From assembly GCF_011030405.1 (NCBI RefSeq), contig NZ_JAAJTJ010000007.1, positions 89,948 through 153,947 on the forward strand: DNA of 64,000 nt, given 5' to 3'. Below the pieces are notes generated by a model that saw nothing but the letters and a program-made list of their open reading frames with translations, had not been told where the DNA came from and made no database searches. The translations under genes and the position numbers were made by a program. Shown here piece after piece: positions 63,710 to 64,000 of the stretch; position 1 is the stretch's first letter, and each line of letters starts with the position of its first letter. The stretch is from Parapedobacter sp. SGR-10. Lineage in GTDB: Bacteria; Bacteroidota; Bacteroidia; Sphingobacteriales; Sphingobacteriaceae.

Positions 63710-63754
63710 CAAGACTTGATGGGTTTGCTTCTAACACAGACCCATGAAGTCTTG
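63710..63754. terminator. Long hairpin after unit D
   Basis: A 15-bp stem with one mismatch pairs 63710-63724 (CAAGACTTGATGGGT) with 63740-63754 (ACCCATGAAGTCTTG) around a 15-base loop. It lies seven bases after the last stop codon. No T run follows, so it may be a 3'-end stabiliser or a repeat element as much as a terminator. Confidence 0.6.
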
Positions 63755-63771
63755 CAAGTAAAAAATCCTTA

Positions 63772-63801
63772 TTTGTATTTTTTAGATTCACGATAAATTT
63801 G
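63772..63801 (+). promoter_or_regulatory. Promoter of the tRNA-Pro gene
   Basis: TTTG at 63772-63775 and TAAATTTG at 63794-63801 are 18 bases apart and match the Bacteroidota housekeeping consensus. A second match, TATTTTTG, is at 63802-63809. The tRNA begins at 63820. Confidence 0.6.
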
Positions 63802-63819
63802 TATTTTTGTCTTCCTTTT

Positions 63820-63893
63820 CGGGATGTAGCGTAGCCCGGTATCGCGCCAGCATGGGGTGCTGGAGGTCGTCGGTTCAAATCCGGCCATCCCGA
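63820..63893 (+). tRNA. tRNA-Pro (anticodon GGG)
   Basis: The 74-base sequence folds as a cloverleaf. The acceptor stem CGGGATG pairs fully with CATCCCG, with A93 in the discriminator position. The anticodon stem CCAGC/GCTGG encloses ATGGGGT, with GGG at 63854-63856. The T arm GTCGG-TTCAAAT-CCGGC is standard. The 3' CCA is not encoded. Proline identity fits the CGGG start and the GGG anticodon. Confidence 0.96.
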
Positions 63894-63899
63894 CAGACT

Positions 63900-63927
63900 A
63901 AAAGCCTTCACGGAAGTGAGGGCTTTT
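63900..63927 (+). terminator. Terminator after tRNA-Pro
   Basis: AAAAGCCTTCAC (63900-63911) pairs with GTGAGGGCTTTT (63916-63927), with one G-T wobble, around GGAA. The stem ends in a T run, seven bases after the tRNA. Confidence 0.85.
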
Positions 63928-64000
63928 CTTATTTTGGGGTAAGCCAAGATGAATAGGTTCCTTAGCGTAATAGTATAGTCTTTCTAAGATAAAGATGAAG

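Noticed and set aside
63573..63947. Minus-strand frame with WPDLNRRPPAPHAGAIPGYA
   Set aside because: This is the false translation of the complement of tRNA-Pro, a known artefact; the tRNA cloverleaf explains the sequence.
1..64000. CRISPR array, prophage, transposase or invertible SusC promoter
   Set aside because: I saw no regularly spaced direct repeats, no integrase or transposase frame and no inverted pairs flanking a promoter, so none is reported.

Overview
The window comes from a member of the Bacteroidota, most likely Sphingobacteriaceae (Sphingobacterium- or Pedobacter-like). Signs are four SusC/SusD pairs, FecI-type sigma factors with FecR anti-sigma factors, many lipoproteins with KK/KE/ED residues after the lipobox cysteine, promoter-like TAnnTTTG motifs and few purine-rich ribosome binding sites. 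The genus is inferred from style only. Nearly all genes are on the + strand; the one exception is the sigma factor at 53032-53616.

Layout. (A) 1-16660: the end of an exported protein of unknown role, then a glycan-use operon: SusC without an STN domain, SusD, an Asp-box sialidase-like protein, an S1-type sulfatase, a GH50/agarase-like protein, an SGNH esterase, a clan GH-A hydrolase, a cytosolic SMP-30/gluconolactonase-like protein and a second Asp-box protein. It ends at a strong hairpin terminator. (B) 17014-28510: sigma factor, FecR, a fimbrillin-like lipoprotein bracketed by two copies of a hairpin repeat, STN-SusC, SusD, a small lipoprotein, and a DUF5018-GH5 lipoprotein, followed by a terminator. 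(C) 28603-53009: sigma factor, FecR, STN-SusC, SusD with an unusual insertion, a DUF5017 lipoprotein, a PL6 lyase, a beta-helix lipoprotein, then alternating propeller / FAD oxidoreductase / propeller / FAD oxidoreductase genes, a Tat-exported small subunit with its GMC dehydrogenase, CstA, and a PQQ-type sugar dehydrogenase carrying cytochrome c. (D) 53032-63703: a divergent sigma factor, FecR, STN-SusC, SusD, a DUF5018 lipoprotein and a GHL10-like hydrolase. A tRNA-Pro(GGG) gene follows.

How the genes work together. In B, C and D glycan binding at SusC/SusD should be sensed through the SusC STN domain, passed to FecR and released as active sigma factor. Surface lipoproteins and hydrolases or lyases would cut the glycan, and SusCD would import the fragments. 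A has no sigma/FecR pair here and its SusC lacks STN, so it is probably controlled from outside the window. B and D look like paralogous units.

The part most likely to hold undescribed biology is 39803-53009. There an uptake locus with a PL6 lyase runs into a set of exported redox enzymes: two FAD oxidoreductases interleaved with two paralogous propellers, a glucoside-3-dehydrogenase-like pair, and a cytochrome c-linked dehydrogenase. This suggests that imported sugars are oxidised in the periplasm. No substrate can be fixed from sequence alone.
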